This document shows positions 45,309-54,615 of a stretch of DNA of 64,000 bases, one piece after another. Both the position numbers and the translations under genes were made by a program. Below the pieces are notes generated by a model that was given only the letters and a program-made list of their open reading frames with translations, had not been told where the DNA came from and did no database searches. How positions within the stretch are numbered: position 1 is the first letter of the stretch; the number at the start of each line of letters is the position of its first letter. Source of the stretch: Paenibacillus radicibacter (GTDB lineage: Bacteria; Bacillota; Bacilli; Paenibacillales; NBRC-103111); contig NZ_JANQBC010000002.1 in the NCBI RefSeq assembly GCF_024721995.1, positions 124,001-188,000 of the forward strand, in the 5' to 3' direction.

Positions 45309-46144
45309 GACAAATCACCTTCATCCCGAACTGCCATTTGCAAGAGCACACTCTTAATCTCTTTCATTTGCGTATCGATTCTTGCATCAACTGATCCATA
45401 GGATGAACGGATTACACAACCCTCATCATTCACTGTAGAATCGGGTAAGATTTGCAACTCAGCCTGAGAATCAATCGACATCAATAATTCCTCACGAGCA
45501 TTGTTAATGTAAGCAAAATGTTTAGGCGACACACAGAGGGTAATGACACCTTTCTCCTGTCTGCGCGCCAGTACATTTCGAATCATTTCTAATGTCCACT
45601 CTGGTTCGATACTTAATTGACGACTAATGACTTTCTCTGCAATAGAGGAACTGAGTTCGATTAAGAATGGTTCTGACTCACCAATGATTTGCTCCTTAAT
45701 CTTGTGCGCATCATCTAAGATGGCTCGTGCTTCCATAAGCATCGTTTCATAACGAGATAAGATCTCATCCTCCGCTTTGGTAATCCCCTCAGCGTAACCT
45801 TGCTCATATCCATCTGCTTTTGCAGTGTTAACGAGCTCTTCATCATCCGCACGACGTTCTGCCCACCAAGTGTCGATATCCTCTCGAACTTGATCTTTCA
45901 CGAGGTTCGCTTCTTCAACCGCTTGCGCAATTTGAGCTTCAGCGAACGCCTCTGCATCACCGATGATTTGACTCTTGAGTTGTTCTGCTTCTTCTAATTT
46001 CTTGCGTTGTCTAGCCGACCACTCTTTTTCTTCTTCATCATCTGCTAGATCTATTGAACTACGTAAATAATCAAGTGAGACAGCTTCGATAATTTTCTTA
46101 TCATCCAACGATCGATAGGAGATTGGCTTGATCACGTTAGACAA
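45305..46144 (-). CDS. fliH: Flagellar assembly protein FliH
   Basis: 279 residues from a TTG 9 bases after AGGAG; a longer GTG/ATG frame to 46165 would start inside that ribosome binding site. N-terminal SNVIKPISYRS, then long charged helices (about 30-140, KEWSARQRKKLEEAEQLKSQ) and a V-ATPase subunit E-like C-terminal domain (about 150-270, SSIAEKVISRQLSIEPE and GCVIRSSYGSVDARIDTQ). Regulates FliI. Overlaps fliG by 8 bases. Confidence 0.93.
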   Translation of the reverse strand: MSNVIKPISYRSLDDKKIIEAVSLDYLRSSIDLADDEEEKEWSARQRKKLEEAEQLKSQIIGDAEAFAEAQIAQAVEEANLVKDQVREDIDTWWAERRADDEELVNTAKADGYEQGYAEGITKAEDEILSRYETMLMEARAILDDAHKIKEQIIGESEPFLIELSSSIAEKVISRQLSIEPEWTLEMIRNVLARRQEKGVITLCVSPKHFAYINNAREELLMSIDSQAELQILPDSTVNDEGCVIRSSYGSVDARIDTQMKEIKSVLLQMAVRDEGDLS

Positions 46145-47153
46145 TAATATCATCTCCTCCACCACGAGCTATGATGATTTCCCCTGCTTCTTCTAAGCGA
46201 CGAATCGTCGCCACAATGCGAGTTTGTGCTTCTTCAACGTCACGCAAACGAACAGGTCCCATGAATTCCATATCTTCTTTGAACGTTTCCACCATACGCT
46301 TGGACATGTTGCGGAAGATCGCATCGCGAACTTCTTCACTCGCCACTTTAAGCGCAAGCTGCAAATCTGCATTTTCCACATCACGAATAATACGTTGAAT
46401 CGAGCGATTATCGATGTTAACGATATCTTCGAATACAAACATCCGTTTCTTAATTTCTTCAGCAAGCTCTGGATCTTGAATTTCAAGAGAATCCAGAATC
46501 GTTCTTTCCGTACCGCGGTCAACTCCATTGAGGATTTGTACGATCGCTGAAATTCCGCCTGCAGATGTATAGTCTTGAGTAACCGTCGATGATAACTTCT
46601 GTTCGAGCACACGCTCAACTTGAGAGATAACTTCAGGTGAAGTCGAATCCATCAATGCAATCTTCTTCGCAACCTCTGCCTGCTTTTCTTGCGGCAAGGA
46701 AGATAAGATAATGGAAGATTGATCAGGTTGTAGATAAGCAAGAACGAGAGCAATCGTCTGTGAGTTCTCATTTTGAATGAAGTTTAAAATTTGTGTTGGA
46801 TCAGCTTTACGTGCAAAGTCAAACGGTCTAACTTGGAGTGTCATCGTTAGCTTATTGATAATATCAATAGCTTTCTGAGAGCCCAGTGCCTTCTCAAGAA
46901 TGTCCTTCGCATACGCAATACCGCCTTGCGAGATGTATTCTTGGGCAAGACAAATCTGATAGAACTCAGAGATGATCATATCTTTGTCTGCTGCGTCTAC
47001 CTTTCTTACGTTAGCGATCTCCATCGTCAACTGTTCAATTTCTTCTTCATTTAGGTGTTTGAATACTTGTGCTGACACTTCTGGTCCTAAGCTAATGAGG
47101 AGAATTGCTGCCTTCTGACGACCAGTTAACCCTTGTTGTGAAGATCTAGCCAA
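46137..47153 (-). CDS. fliG: Flagellar motor switch protein FliG
   Basis: 338 residues, the normal FliG length. TTG start 7 bases after GAGGTG. N-terminal FliF-binding domain (LTGRQKAAILLISLGPEVSAQVFKHL, in pieces), middle domain with ENSQTIALVLAYLQPDQ (the EHPQ-motif helix, about 128-144) and C-terminal torque domain with EVRDAIFRNMSKRM (about 275-288) and charged helices. Rotor component that interacts with MotA. Confidence 0.97.
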   Translation of the reverse strand: MARSSQQGLTGRQKAAILLISLGPEVSAQVFKHLNEEEIEQLTMEIANVRKVDAADKDMIISEFYQICLAQEYISQGGIAYAKDILEKALGSQKAIDIINKLTMTLQVRPFDFARKADPTQILNFIQNENSQTIALVLAYLQPDQSSIILSSLPQEKQAEVAKKIALMDSTSPEVISQVERVLEQKLSSTVTQDYTSAGGISAIVQILNGVDRGTERTILDSLEIQDPELAEEIKKRMFVFEDIVNIDNRSIQRIIRDVENADLQLALKVASEEVRDAIFRNMSKRMVETFKEDMEFMGPVRLRDVEEAQTRIVATIRRLEEAGEIIIARGGGDDIIV

Positions 47154-47165
47154 ATAAGTTCACCT

Positions 47166-48758
47166 CTATTCCTCTACTAACCATGTACGAAGTAAACTTA
47201 CGAATTCCTCAGGTTTCTTCTTCGCAAGAGTTTCGAGCTGTTTACGTACTTGATTGTCATTTGAAACATTTTCAATACTAATACTTGGGTGTTCAACCGT
47301 AACTGGTGCATCATAATCATACTCTTCAGCAGCTCTCTTACGTCTGCTTCTGACCACTGCAAACACACCAAGTCCAATTAATAATGCCGCTAAACCACCA
47401 ATACCCGCATAAATCCAATTTACATTCGAATTTGTTGGTACTGTTCCAGGTGTTTGTGCAAATGAGTGCGGAATTACATTCACTTTCTTTGCAAGTTCAT
47501 CATCTGTTATTGCTGGATTCACATTACCAAGAGCAGCACGGACAATAGAGACTAAAGCTCTTTCAATCGGCTCACGTACTTCTGGTGTCAGCGAAGCTGG
47601 ATCATTCTTATTCGGCGGCTCTACCCCAACCGTAATACTTAAATCTTTTAGTTCATAAGGAGTACGCACAATATTGTTCGTGATATGATTCACTTCCGAA
47701 TTTACAGTGCGTGTTGTTTTTTCTGAATTTGTCTTGCCTGCATTAGCGCCAGTTGGATATGTAGGTACATCAGTTTGGCCTGTTCCTGGTACACCGCCTG
47801 CAGCAGCCCCACCATCACTTGTATAAGATTCAGAAGCTTCCTGCAAGGAGATTTCTAACCCTTTTTGGTCCAATTGATTCGGTGCTGTAACTAATTTTTC
47901 AACCGTATTCTTCTGATCGAAGTTCATATTCGATGTGACATTGACGATAATCTTATCAGGTCCAAAGAAAGTACCTAAAAGTGTGCTTACACTGTTTTTG
48001 ATATCTTTTTCAAACTTTGACTTGATATCCATATGACTTTCAATACTACCTAGGCTAGTTAGACTGTTATTTGCCCCCTCACCATTTGAAGGTTTGTACG
48101 TCTTGCCATATTGATCCGAAACTGTAATACGATCCGTCGGTAAATTCATTACACTATGGGACACGAGATTATACACGGTATCCACTTTGTTCTGATCAAG
48201 CTGGTATCCATCTTTTACTTGTAGTACGACAGAAGCACTTGCTTGATCCTTTTGTTTTGATAAAAATGCAGATTCCTCAGGTTTGTTAATCACAACATTC
48301 GCATCCGAGATTGCTTGAATACTGCGGATCATCTTGCGTAGCTCACCTTGCAAGGCATCTACATATTTTACGTTAAATTCTTTATCCGTTGTTGTAAGTG
48401 AACCTGAATCTCGGAAGATTTCATAGCCGCCTGATCCACCTGTCATCCAATTCTGTGAAGCAGAATCGATCATAACCGATGCCGATTTATTCTCGGGCAC
48501 AGAGATGGACTTGCCATCTGGACTAAGCTTGTACTGTATTCCTGCAGATTCTAAATTTTTCTTAATGGATGCCGCTGCATCCGGTTGTAAGTTTGTAAAT
48601 ACAGGGGTGTATACTGTTCTCGACATACTCAAGGAAACGATTATCCCCGCTAGAATCAATAGTGCGACTGATGCGATCAAGATTCCTTTTTGCTTCTTAC
48701 TTAATCGAGTCCAATACTGTTGGATTTTATTCCGATATTGGAGCAGTGTTTCGTTCAC
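47166..48758 (-). CDS. fliF: Flagellar MS-ring protein FliF
   Basis: 530 residues. TM1 at about 25-45, ring-building motifs (RBM1-3, PVFTNLQPDAAASIKKNLESAGI near 50-75), a Gly/Thr-rich stretch (about 315-345), TM2 at about 432-452 (IYAGIGGLAALLIGLGVFAVV), and a C-terminal FliG-binding tail. Start GTG behind GAGGTGG. Nucleates basal body assembly. Confidence 0.96.
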   Translation of the reverse strand: MNETLLQYRNKIQQYWTRLSKKQKGILIASVALLILAGIIVSLSMSRTVYTPVFTNLQPDAAASIKKNLESAGIQYKLSPDGKSISVPENKSASVMIDSASQNWMTGGSGGYEIFRDSGSLTTTDKEFNVKYVDALQGELRKMIRSIQAISDANVVINKPEESAFLSKQKDQASASVVLQVKDGYQLDQNKVDTVYNLVSHSVMNLPTDRITVSDQYGKTYKPSNGEGANNSLTSLGSIESHMDIKSKFEKDIKNSVSTLLGTFFGPDKIIVNVTSNMNFDQKNTVEKLVTAPNQLDQKGLEISLQEASESYTSDGGAAAGGVPGTGQTDVPTYPTGANAGKTNSEKTTRTVNSEVNHITNNIVRTPYELKDLSITVGVEPPNKNDPASLTPEVREPIERALVSIVRAALGNVNPAITDDELAKKVNVIPHSFAQTPGTVPTNSNVNWIYAGIGGLAALLIGLGVFAVVRSRRKRAAEEYDYDAPVTVEHPSISIENVSNDNQVRKQLETLAKKKPEEFVSLLRTWLVEE

Positions 48759-48801
48759 TATGCCACCTCATCCTTGTCAAATGTTTGAAAGCCCATTTGG
48801 A

Positions 48802-49101
48802 TCAAATCTGCATGCGCATAATGTCCTGATACGCCTCGATTACTTTGTTCCGAATTTGAACGGTAGTTTCTAAAGCAAGTGCAGAGGTCTGTGCCGCTAT
48901 CGTCAACTGGTGCACATCTGATAATTCACCTTTAGCGAATGACTCATTAAGCGTTTCTACTTTTTGCTGCCCCTCATTTAACTGATTCAAAGCATCATTT
49001 AACATATCGCCAAACTTTTGACTTAAGTCTGCAGCGCCAGCTTTGTTCGAATTTGTTACCGACATTCCGCTTGAAACCAATGGGTTAATTTTGTCGATCA
49101 T
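48802..49101 (-). CDS. fliE: Flagellar hook-basal body complex protein FliE
   Basis: 99 residues, the standard size. C-terminal signature SDVHQLTIAAQTSALALETTVQIRNKVIEAYQDIMRMQI (about 61-99, in pieces). Links the MS ring to the rod. Between flgC and fliF. Confidence 0.96.
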   Translation of the reverse strand: MIDKINPLVSSGMSVTNSNKAGAADLSQKFGDMLNDALNQLNEGQQKVETLNESFAKGELSDVHQLTIAAQTSALALETTVQIRNKVIEAYQDIMRMQI

Positions 49102-49124
49102 TCTAGCCCTTCATCCTCTCTAGT

Positions 49125-49574
49125 CTATCTGCCAATTTCTAATGCTTTCGTGATCATTGCTTTAGAAGCATTTAAAGCAGTTACGTTTGCTTCATAAGAA
49201 CGTGTTGCAGAGATCATATCTACCATTTCTTTCATCACATCTACATTCGACATCATCACGTAGCCATTCGCATCAGCATCTGGATGAGTAGGGTTGTACA
49301 CGGGTTTGAACGGTGTCGTATCATCTACAATCTTGGTTACTTTTACCCCTTGTCCTGTTCCATCTGCCATCGCGCCTTGCAGCGTTTGAGCGAATGTTGG
49401 TTGATTGTTGGGTTCGAAGTTCACCATTTTTCTAGCGTAAGGCTGCCACTTTCCATTAACAAATTGTGCTCTTGTTGTATTCGCATTGGCGATGTTAGAA
49501 CTGATAACATCCATGCGAAGCCGCTGTGCCGTTAAGGCAGAAGAACTAATATCAAACGAATTCGTAATTCTCAT
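49125..49574 (-). CDS. flgC: Flagellar basal-body rod protein FlgC
   Basis: 149 residues. N-terminal DISSSALTAQRLRMDVISSNIANANTTR (about 7-34, in pieces) and C-terminal DVMKEMVDMISATRSYEANVTALNASKAMI. Proximal rod subunit. Follows flgB with a 3-base gap. Confidence 0.97.
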   Translation of the reverse strand: MRITNSFDISSSALTAQRLRMDVISSNIANANTTRAQFVNGKWQPYARKMVNFEPNNQPTFAQTLQGAMADGTGQGVKVTKIVDDTTPFKPVYNPTHPDADANGYVMMSNVDVMKEMVDMISATRSYEANVTALNASKAMITKALEIGR

Positions 49575-49577
49575 TTA

Positions 49578-49991
49578 TTATCTTCTCCCTTCAATCACAG
49601 TGCGTACGCTTTGGAATTCATGATTCAATTGTTGAACCAATGTGTTATACCGAAGTTGGTTCTTAGCCATCAATGACATTTCATAATCGATGTCCACATT
49701 ATTTTTATTATTATTCATAGCCGTTGTGTTGTCAGTTCGTAGTTCAGGAGTTATTGCGGACAACGGCTTGGCTCCTATATAAAAATGCCTTGGATCGGTA
49801 CGAACACCTGTTAATTGCTTTCCACTTGTGTTCAATTGCTGCTCGAGGAGTTCCTCAAAGGCAACTTCAGATCTTTTAAAATTAGGCGTGTCCACATTCG
49901 CAATATTGTTTGCGACTACTTTTTGTCGAGTGGCAGAGGCATCTATCGATCTCTCTAACAACAATACACCTGGTTTATTAAGTGGAAACAT
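49578..49991 (-). CDS. flgB: Flagellar basal-body rod protein FlgB
   Basis: 137 residues. N-terminal rod motif LLERSIDASATRQKVVANNIANVDTPNFKR (about 11-40, in pieces) and C-terminal YEMSLMAKNQLRYNTLVQQLN. First gene of the fla/che operon; ATG behind GGGGG. The 286-base region upstream holds the codY terminator and a sigma-D-like promoter. Confidence 0.97.
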   Translation of the reverse strand: MFPLNKPGVLLLERSIDASATRQKVVANNIANVDTPNFKRSEVAFEELLEQQLNTSGKQLTGVRTDPRHFYIGAKPLSAITPELRTDNTTAMNNNKNNVDIDYEMSLMAKNQLRYNTLVQQLNHEFQSVRTVIEGRR

Positions 49992-50082
49992 GTTTTACCC
50001 CCAATTTGTTATAAAAAAAGACTATTTTACTCATTTTTTTCTTCGTTAATTCGACAATTATTTTTCCGACGTGTAGTATTCT

Positions 50083-50109
50083 CTATCAAAAAGCACATTT
50101 CCTTCTTTA
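50083..50109 (-). promoter_or_regulatory. Possible sigma-D-type promoter for the fla/che operon
   Basis: On the minus strand TAAA and TTTGATAG are separated by 15 bases; the sigma-D consensus is TAAA-N15-GCCGATAT, so the -35 and the GATA core match. It lies about 90 bases upstream of flgB. I could not find a convincing sigma-A pair in the rest of this AT-rich gap. B. subtilis has both sigma-A and sigma-D promoters here. Confidence 0.35.
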
Positions 50110-50210
50110 AATCGACATTTTAGATGAATCTTTTGTTACAAACATATACATAAAATTTACTTTTTGTTGACTACGTTAATCATCTATAAAATTCCACCAA
50201 CTTACAATAA

Positions 50211-50243
50211 GAAAAAAGCCCTATCTTTTAATAAGACAGGGCT
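50211..50243 (-). terminator. Intrinsic terminator after codY
   Basis: On the minus strand AGCCCTGTCTT pairs with AAGATAGGGCT (one C-A mismatch, 5-base loop) and is followed by six Ts. Strong; it separates the dprA-codY operon from fla/che. Confidence 0.85.
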
Positions 50244-50277
50244 CTTACTGGACTGTTTCGTTAATGAGTAAACAGTC

Positions 50278-51063
50278 TTAGCTTTTTAGTTTGTTCTGCT
50301 CGATTGCAGCAAGTAGGTTCTGATTCAGGATACGAATATACGTACCCTTCATCCCTAGGGAACGAGTCTCAATTACTCCAGCACTTTCCAATTTACGCAG
50401 AGCATTTACAATTACAGAGCGTGTGATACCCGCGCGATCTGCAATTTTGGATGCAACAAGAAGACCTTCTTTACCATCAAGCTCTTCAAAGATACGTTCA
50501 ACTGCTTCTAACTCACTAAAGGAAAGAGAGCCAATTGCAACGGAAACCACTGCACGATTACGTGCTTCATGTTCTACTTCTTCAGTACGAACACGTAAAA
50601 GTTCCATAGCAACGACAGTTGCACCATATTCTGCCAATACGAAGTCGTCATCACCGAATGATTTATCTAGTCTAGATAAGACTAAAGTCCCAAGTCTTTC
50701 TCTTCCACCAATGATTGGAACGATGGACAAATACTCATAATCCGTATGTTCTTGAACCTCACGTGGGAAAGGATTCTCATCACTTTCGCGCAAGATGTTG
50801 GAGGAAGTTTCATTGTATTTCAATAATGCATTATTGTAATTATCAGGGAAACGACCTTCTTCTGTCACCAAGCGGCTAAATTCAAAAGAGAAAAGCGGGT
50901 TTTTAATCGCATAGCCAAGAATTTTACCATCACGGTTAACTACATAGCAATTAGCGTTTACAACATCACGTAGTACTTCTGCCATATCCACGAAGGATAC
51001 GAAGTTTCCTGCTTCCTGCTGTAACAGTTTATTTAATCTGCGAGTTTTTTCTAATAATGTCAT
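50278..51063 (-). CDS. codY: GTP-sensing global transcriptional repressor CodY
   Basis: 261 residues. N-terminal GAF domain (about 1-155) binding branched-chain amino acids, and a C-terminal winged helix (about 170-255) with ASKIADRAGITRSVIVNALRKLESAGVIETRSLGMKGTYIRI in pieces. Represses nutrient-limitation genes, in B. subtilis also the fla/che operon immediately downstream. ATG behind GGAGG. Canonical hslU-codY-flgB position. Confidence 0.98.
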   Translation of the reverse strand: MTLLEKTRRLNKLLQQEAGNFVSFVDMAEVLRDVVNANCYVVNRDGKILGYAIKNPLFSFEFSRLVTEEGRFPDNYNNALLKYNETSSNILRESDENPFPREVQEHTDYEYLSIVPIIGGRERLGTLVLSRLDKSFGDDDFVLAEYGATVVAMELLRVRTEEVEHEARNRAVVSVAIGSLSFSELEAVERIFEELDGKEGLLVASKIADRAGITRSVIVNALRKLESAGVIETRSLGMKGTYIRILNQNLLAAIEQNKLKS

Positions 51064-51113
51064 TTGTTATGCCTCCATTTTCAATACGTTCATTCTAGTT
51101 GTGAGTCGTGTTG

Positions 51114-52514
51114 TTACAGAATGTACTGACTTAGGTCACGATTTTGTGCGATCTCAGCTAATTTTTCTTTTACATATTCAGGTGTGATCACGATTTTCTC
51201 TAGGTTGATTTCGGACGCTTCAAAAGATAAATCCTCAAGTAGCTTTTCCAATATCGTATGCAATCTGCGGGCACCAATATTCTCCGTATTCTGATTCACT
51301 TCAACGGCAATTCGAGCCATTTCATGAACAGCATCAGGTGCAAATTCAACTTCGATCCCTTCCGTCTCTAAGAGCGCTGTATATTGCTTGGTCAGTGCAT
51401 TCTTAGGCTCCGTTAGGATACGCACAAATTCGTCTAAAGTCAAATTACTTAACTCAACACGAATCGGGAATCGACCCTGCAGTTCCGGAATCAAATCAGA
51501 TGGTTTGGCGATATGAAATGCGCCTGCAGCGATAAACAAGATGTAATCTGTCTTGATTGGACCATACTTGGTCATAATTGTTGATCCTTCTACAATAGGT
51601 AGTATGTCCCGTTGCACGCCTTCTCTTGAAACATCAGGACCTCCGCCTCTTCCAGAAGAAGCAACTTTATCGATCTCATCAATAAAAATGATTCCTGATT
51701 GCTCAGCAAGGCGTAGCCCCTCTTGAGTAACATCATCCATATCTAGCAATTTTTGAGCTTCTTCATGCGTCAGAACTTTACGCGCTTCTTTAATAGGAAG
51801 CTTGCGCTTCTTCGTCTTCTTCGGCATAAGTGAACCAAGCATCTCCTGCAAGTTAGCTCCCATACCCTCATTGCCTTGGGCGCCGAGTAAATCTAACATG
51901 TTTGGAGCGGACTCTTCAATCTCGACTTCAACTAGATCATTCTCCAATTCACCGCGAGATAGCTTTTCGGCCATGGCTGATCGTTTCTCCAAGATATCGT
52001 TATCCTTCACATCAGCTTCTTCATCTGTTTCTGCTTGATTGCCTCCACCAAATAACATTTCAAATGGATTTCTTTGCGTTTTTGCAGCTTTCGGGTTCGG
52101 AACCAGAATCGCAACAAGTCTATCATTAGCAAGCTTTTCCGCTTTTTCCTTAACTAATTCCATACGTTCGCTTTTAACCATCCGAATAGACGTTTCGAGC
52201 AAATCACGAACCATTGATTCCACATCACGACCAACGTAACCAACTTCCGTAAACTTCGTTGCTTCCACCTTAACGAATGGAGCACCGACTAACTTCGCAA
52301 GCCTGCGGGCAATTTCGGTTTTACCCACACCTGTTGGACCAATCATAAGAATATTTTTCGGTACGATCTCATCTCGCAGCGTCTCATCTAAGAGCGAACG
52401 ACGATATCGATTACGTAACGCAACAGCGACTGATTTTTTCGCTTTCTTTTGACCAATAATATACCGATCAAGTTCCTCTACAATTTGTCTTGGCGTTAAA
52501 GCGGTCTTTTGCAT
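51114..52514 (-). CDS. hslU: ATP-dependent protease ATPase subunit HslU (ClpY)
   Basis: 466 residues. AAA+ unfoldase partner of HslV. Walker [19 protein letters not shown] (about 53-70), pore motif in [13 protein letters not shown], intermediate I domain (about 110-235) and Walker [14 protein letters not shown], then the C-terminal [20 protein letters not shown] segment ending in the SQYIL tail that inserts into HslV. 32 bases after hslV. Confidence 0.97.
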   Translation of the reverse strand: MQKTALTPRQIVEELDRYIIGQKKAKKSVAVALRNRYRRSLLDETLRDEIVPKNILMIGPTGVGKTEIARRLAKLVGAPFVKVEATKFTEVGYVGRDVESMVRDLLETSIRMVKSERMELVKEKAEKLANDRLVAILVPNPKAAKTQRNPFEMLFGGGNQAETDEEADVKDNDILEKRSAMAEKLSRGELENDLVEVEIEESAPNMLDLLGAQGNEGMGANLQEMLGSLMPKKTKKRKLPIKEARKVLTHEEAQKLLDMDDVTQEGLRLAEQSGIIFIDEIDKVASSGRGGGPDVSREGVQRDILPIVEGSTIMTKYGPIKTDYILFIAAGAFHIAKPSDLIPELQGRFPIRVELSNLTLDEFVRILTEPKNALTKQYTALLETEGIEVEFAPDAVHEMARIAVEVNQNTENIGARRLHTILEKLLEDLSFEASEINLEKIVITPEYVKEKLAEIAQNRDLSQYIL

Positions 52515-52546
52515 GAAATCCCTCCTTATTCAAAGTGGGCTTACCA

Positions 52547-53089
52547 TTAAATTTCTTCAACAATGATATTATGATTCGTAAAAACGCAAATATCTGCTGC
52601 CGTCTCCAGTGATGCTTTTGCAATCTCAGCTGCTGTCATGTTTGAAGCGTATCGATGCATCGCCCGACCTGCTGCGAGTGCAAAAGAACCCCCAGAACCA
52701 ATCGCGGCAATCCCGTCATCCGGTTCAATAATGTCTCCATTACCAGAAATAAGTAGTAAACCTGAATCATCCATAACGAGCATCATTGCTTCAAGTTTGC
52801 GAAGTACGCGATCTTGACGCCAATCTTTCGCCAGCTCAACAGCTGCACGATGTAAATTTCCATGATGCTCTTCCAGTTTTCCTTCAAATTTCTCGAATAA
52901 GGTTATTGCGTCAGCAACCGACCCCGCGAATCCAGCAATCACTCTGCCTCTGTAAAGACGCCTTACTTTTTTAGCTGTTTGTTTCATCACCATCGAGTTA
53001 CCGAACGTGATTTGACCATCACCTGCAATTGCACCCTTACCTTGATGACGTATCGCAAAAATAGTCGTAGCATGAAAAGTCGCACTCAC
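52547..53089 (-). CDS. hslV: ATP-dependent protease subunit HslV (ClpQ/CodW type)
   Basis: 180 residues from a GTG 6 bases after GAGGTG; the longer frame to 53110 bypasses this site. T1-family proteasome-like fold ([50 protein letters not shown]). As in B. subtilis ClpQ, the N-terminus is Met-Ser-Ala-Thr-Phe-His-Ala before the Thr-Thr that is catalytic in E. coli HslV, so after Met removal the protein begins with Ser. This predicts an N-terminal serine-type HslV. Confidence 0.96.
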   Translation of the reverse strand: MSATFHATTIFAIRHQGKGAIAGDGQITFGNSMVMKQTAKKVRRLYRGRVIAGFAGSVADAITLFEKFEGKLEEHHGNLHRAAVELAKDWRQDRVLRKLEAMMLVMDDSGLLLISGNGDIIEPDDGIAAIGSGGSFALAAGRAMHRYASNMTAAEIAKASLETAADICVFTNHNIIVEEI

Positions 53090-53205
53090 CTGAATCACCT
53101 CTTGTCTCAAAATATTAATGGCTGAGAAAATGGTTTATGAAAGAAGAAGAGCAGCCAAAGCGTATACTCCTGCTGCTAATCTTATGGTTTCATTTGAAAG
53201 AAAAG

Positions 53206-53219
53206 CACAACTAATTGTG
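53206..53219 (-). terminator. Weak hairpin after trmFO
   Basis: CACAA-TTAG-TTGTG is a 5-bp stem followed on the minus strand by CTTTTCTTTC, a weak terminator at best. The 179-base trmFO-hslV gap otherwise contains no recognised gene; xerC, found here in Bacillus, is missing. Confidence 0.35.
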
Positions 53220-53268
53220 AAACAACAAAGAAAAGCCTTTAACATCTTAACACATCTAACATGCAAAG

Positions 53269-54603
53269 TCATTTTTGAATTGCAAGTTTTTGTGTTAATT
53301 CTCCAATTGTTTCCAAAGCGCGATTTGCAAGCTCTTCATTCTTTTGTTTTTTATTGCGAATTTTCTGAGCTGTAGGTGGTAACAATCCAAAATTGGCATT
53401 CATTGGTTGGAAGTACTTACCTTCCGCTGTCGTGATATATTGTGCCATGGACCCGATTGTAGTCTCTTTCGGGAATACAACAAGCTCCTCACCAAGCGCA
53501 AGTTTCGCTGCATTAATGCCGGCAACGAGTCCCGCTGCTGCTGATTCTACATACCCTTCAACACCTGTCATTTGACCTGCGAAGAACAATCGCTCTTGAC
53601 CGCGGAACTGATAAGTTGGCTCAAGCAATTCTGGTGAGTTGATAAATGTATTACGGTGCATCACACCATAACGTACAAACTCCGCATTCTCAAGACCTGG
53701 GATCAAGCCGAATACACGTTTTTGCTCGCCCCACTTCAGGTGTGTCTGGAAACCTACTAAGTTATATAAAGTTCCTGCCGCGTTGTCTTGACGAAGCTGT
53801 ACAACGGCATATGGCAATTCACCTGTATGCGGGTTCACAAGACCTACTGGCTTCATTGGGCCGAATAGTGCCGTTTGCTTACCACGTTTCATCATCACTT
53901 CAATCGGCATACAGCCTTCAAAGTAAATTTCTTTCTCAAACTCTTTAATCGGCGCAGTTTCCGCAGAAATAATAGCCTCATAGAAAGTATTAAACTCTTC
54001 TTCATTCATTGGGCAGTTCAGATAAGCTGCCTCACCTTTATCATAGCGGGATGCCAAGTATACCTTGTTCATATCAATGGAGTCTTTCTCCACAATTGGA
54101 GCAGCTGCATCATAGAAGTACAAATATTCCTTACCCATTAGCTCCTGCAAATGAGAAGACAACGCTGGAGAAGTAAGTGGTCCTGTAGCCACAACCACAA
54201 TTCCTTCTGGTAGGGCTTCAAGCTCCTCATTCTTCACTTCAATCAATGGGTGATTGCGTAAGGTCGATGTAATTTTTCCTGAGAAACCATCACGGTCAAC
54301 CGCTAATGCACCACCAGCAGGTACAGCATGCTGATCTGCACAGCGCATAATGAGGGAATCTAGTCTGCGCATTTCTTCCTTCATGACCCCTACTGCGTTA
54401 CCGAGTCCATTGGAACGAAGAGAGTTGGAGCATACAAGCTCCGCAAATTGATCGGTAATGTGAGCAGGCGTCTTTTTGACAGGACGCATTTCGTATAATG
54501 TAACCGGTACGCCGCGTGAAGCAATTTGATAAGCTGCTTCACTGCCGGCAAGACCTGCTCCGATGACTGTTACTCTTGTGTTTTCTTTCATTTCATGATT
54601 CAA
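53269..54603 (-). CDS. trmFO: Methylenetetrahydrofolate-tRNA-(uracil-5-)-methyltransferase TrmFO
   Basis: 444 residues. FAD- and folate-dependent enzyme that makes T54 in tRNA. FAD-binding [18 protein letters not shown] (about 11-28), [29 protein letters not shown] in pieces (about 37-66, catalytic Cys region), [19 protein letters not shown] (about 340-358). Start TTG 7 bases after GAGGTG, with an ATG four codons later. Directly follows topA. Confidence 0.97.
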   Translation of the reverse strand: MNHEMKENTRVTVIGAGLAGSEAAYQIASRGVPVTLYEMRPVKKTPAHITDQFAELVCSNSLRSNGLGNAVGVMKEEMRRLDSLIMRCADQHAVPAGGALAVDRDGFSGKITSTLRNHPLIEVKNEELEALPEGIVVVATGPLTSPALSSHLQELMGKEYLYFYDAAAPIVEKDSIDMNKVYLASRYDKGEAAYLNCPMNEEEFNTFYEAIISAETAPIKEFEKEIYFEGCMPIEVMMKRGKQTALFGPMKPVGLVNPHTGELPYAVVQLRQDNAAGTLYNLVGFQTHLKWGEQKRVFGLIPGLENAEFVRYGVMHRNTFINSPELLEPTYQFRGQERLFFAGQMTGVEGYVESAAAGLVAGINAAKLALGEELVVFPKETTIGSMAQYITTAEGKYFQPMNANFGLLPPTAQKIRNKKQKNEELANRALETIGELTQKLAIQK

Positions 54604-54615
54604 AACTTGACACCT

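Noticed and set aside
53340-53360. CodY-box-like AATTTTCTGA inside trmFO
   Set aside because: Only the first ten of 15 positions fit, it is inside coding sequence, and it has no link to a promoter.
53118-53375. Plus-strand ORF in the trmFO-hslV gap as a new gene
   Set aside because: It overlaps the 3' end of trmFO antisense, has no ribosome binding site and no recognisable domain.
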